A stretch of 64,000 nt of DNA from Robiginitomaculum sp. (lineage in GTDB: Bacteria; Pseudomonadota; Alphaproteobacteria; Caulobacterales; Maricaulaceae): NCBI GenBank assembly GCA_016765135.1, contig JAESQN010000031.1, positions 62,001 through 126,000 on the forward strand, written 5' to 3'. Shown in pieces: positions 62,812-64,000 of this stretch; positions within the stretch are counted from its first letter, which is position 1; each line of letters starts with the position of its first letter. A model generated the notes under the pieces. That model made no database searches and had not been told where the DNA came from. It saw only the letters and a list, made by a program, of their open reading frames with translations. The position numbers were made by a program, and so were the translations under genes.

Positions 62812-63758
62812 TATTTTTTCTCCACATCGGGAGCCTTTACATGTGAAAAGATCGCCGTCACACCAAATTCATCATACCATTGATACATTTTACGGATGGT
62901 ATCTTCAAAGGAAACTTTGGCTTTCCAGTTGAAAGCTTTCTCGGTTTCACTTGCATCCAAAACCACCGTCTGGACATCGTCCGCGCCAGCCGGAACCACC
63001 GGAACCGGCTCGTCCATGGTAATGCCCAGATAGGCCACGGCCTGATCAAACACATCGTTAATGGATTTGCTTTCGCCCGTTCCAACATTAAACACACCCT
63101 GGGGCGCATCTGCGTCCAAAGCCAGCTCCAAAAACGCCATAAAATCCGACATGTCCATAAAATCACGGTAGGTATCCGAACAAAAACAGCCCTTGCCGGC
63201 TTTCAGACGGGTGTAGAATGTCGGGATAGGCCCGATAGACAGGCGCGGCCCGGTAATATTGGACAAACGCAAGGAGACCACGTTGAGATTGGCCGCCAGC
63301 ATAACTTGTTCGCCAGCGGTTTTGGACACCCCGTAACTGGTAAACGGCTTGGAGGGCGCATCATTGGGGATCGGTGTCGTTTCCGGGCGGCCAAATGTCA
63401 GCGAGGTCTGGAAATTGACCAACCGCTTGACGCCGACCCGTTCAGATGCACGGGCCACATAAATTGAACCCAGCACATTGGTGCGGGCATCTTCAACCCA
63501 ATCATCCGGGTCTTTATAAGCGGCGGCTGAATGAATGACATGGGTTGGCTTGAAACCGTCAAACACCCGGTTCACCAGAGCTTCGTCGGAAACGGAGCCC
63601 TCGATGATTTCAAGGTTTTCGGCATTTTGCGGCAAGGAGGCCCGATAACCTGTGGCAAAATTATCCAGAACCAATATCTCCATGCCTGGCCGTTCAAGAT
63701 AAGCATCGATAATATTTGCGCCCAAACATCCTGCGCCGCCAGTGATTAAAAGTTTCAT
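62811..63758 (-). CDS. NAD-dependent sugar epimerase/dehydratase
   Basis: A 315-residue extended short-chain dehydrogenase with LLITGGAGCLGANIIDAYL, VNFQTSLTFGRPE (catalytic Ser/Thr strand) and TSYGVSKTAGE (Tyr and Lys). A LRLSNITGPRLSIGP segment follows. It lies 17 bases downstream of a partial epimerase gene and overlaps the next gene by one base, so three such enzymes sit in a row. They probably make sugars or sugar precursors for the glycan. Confidence 0.84.
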   Translation of the reverse strand: MKLLITGGAGCLGANIIDAYLERPGMEILVLDNFATGYRASLPQNAENLEIIEGSVSDEALVNRVFDGFKPTHVIHSAAAYKDPDDWVEDARTNVLGSIYVARASERVGVKRLVNFQTSLTFGRPETTPIPNDAPSKPFTSYGVSKTAGEQVMLAANLNVVSLRLSNITGPRLSIGPIPTFYTRLKAGKGCFCSDTYRDFMDMSDFMAFLELALDADAPQGVFNVGTGESKSINDVFDQAVAYLGITMDEPVPVVPAGADDVQTVVLDASETEKAFNWKAKVSFEDTIRKMYQWYDEFGVTAIFSHVKAPDVEKK

Positions 63759-63775
63759 GATAGTGTCCGCCGTCT

Positions 63776-64000
63776 TTAAGTTTCTTTGTCGTCTTTAAGT
63801 TTCAAATGGGTATATTCACCCAAGGTGCCGTGCTCATTATAATACTCCACCGCAAGGGCAACAAATGTATCAAGCGGCGTAAAATCAATAGCCCCAAAAT
63901 CCTTGTATGTCCGCGACGGATCCAGCAATATTGAAGCGGCGTCGTCTTCGCCCAATGGATGCACATCAGGCGCGGGATAATCATTGATTTTCAACGCTTT
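63776..64000 (-). CDS. Epimerase-like protein, C-terminal part only (cut by right edge)
   Basis: The open frame runs off the right end of the window. The 74 visible residues include PDVHPLGEDDAASILLDPSR, a DFTPLDTFVALAVEYYNEHG helix and GEYTHLKLKDD, which fit the C-terminus of a NAD-dependent sugar epimerase. The TTG at 63994 is not a start but part of the open frame. The gene is the first visible member of the epimerase-epimerase-epimerase-wbpI run. Confidence 0.6.
   Translation of the reverse strand, partial: KALKINDYPAPDVHPLGEDDAASILLDPSRTYKDFGAIDFTPLDTFVALAVEYYNEHGTLGEYTHLKLKDDKET

Overview
This 64 kb window most likely comes from an alphaproteobacterium. The flagellar genes include flbT, flaF, a DUF1217 flagellar protein, a DUF6468-type protein, motE and a short flgD, a combination typical of that class. 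A perfect CtrA-type box (TTAA-N7-TTAAC) lies in a divergent flagellar promoter region. Order and genus cannot be fixed from the sequence alone. No rRNA, tRNA or CRISPR array was seen.

Region 1 (1-26200) is a dense flagellar cluster. The 3' part of fliI meets a minus-strand operon reading flagellin, hairpin, flaF, flbT, DUF1217. A flgJ-type/flgN pair diverges from fliK-flgD. A long minus-strand operon reads fliM-motA-(608-aa periplasmic helical protein)-flgF-flgG-flgA-flgH-fliL1. The plus strand carries motB-flgE-flgK-flgL-flgI. A minus-strand operon fliF-fliH-fliN-fliP-fliG is followed by plus-strand fliL2-DUF6468-motE. Rod, export-gate and cap genes such as flgB, flgC, fliE, fliQ, fliR, flhA and flhB are not in the window.

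Region 2 (26250-49714) is a surface-glycan locus that starts directly after the flagellar genes, separated from them by an internally deleted IS3-type mini-element. It has a glycosyltransferase, the WbpD/WbpB/WbpE/WbpA set for diacetamido-uronic acid synthesis, a transglutaminase-like protein and a lipoprotein. A decayed IS3 element follows, then sugar epimerases, an AsnB-type amidotransferase, two members of an unusual glycosyltransferase-like family, a Sel1-repeat protein, a WbqC-like protein, a cysteine-cluster glycosyltransferase and an L-2-hydroxyglutarate-oxidase-like flavoprotein.

Region 3 (49733-64000) continues the glycan theme, mainly on the minus strand. It holds a formyltransferase/deacetylase fusion, a methyltransferase, an intact IS481-like element beside an IS1595-type relic, a Wzm/Wzt ABC exporter, two more glycosyltransferases (one is the third member of the unusual family), a membrane-anchored transglutaminase-like protein, a WbpI/WecB-type 2-epimerase and three NAD-dependent epimerases (the last cut by the right edge).

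Taken together, WbpA, WbpB, WbpE, WbpD and the WbpI-like epimerase could make UDP-2,3-diacetamido-2,3-dideoxy-mannuronic acid. The amidotransferase, formyltransferase and methyltransferase could decorate the sugar, and Wzm/Wzt could export a polymer. The contiguity with the flagellin operon also allows flagellin glycosylation. The most novel material is the three-member glycosyltransferase-like family, the pair of transglutaminase-like proteins, the formyltransferase/deacetylase fusion and the 608-aa protein between motA and flgF.
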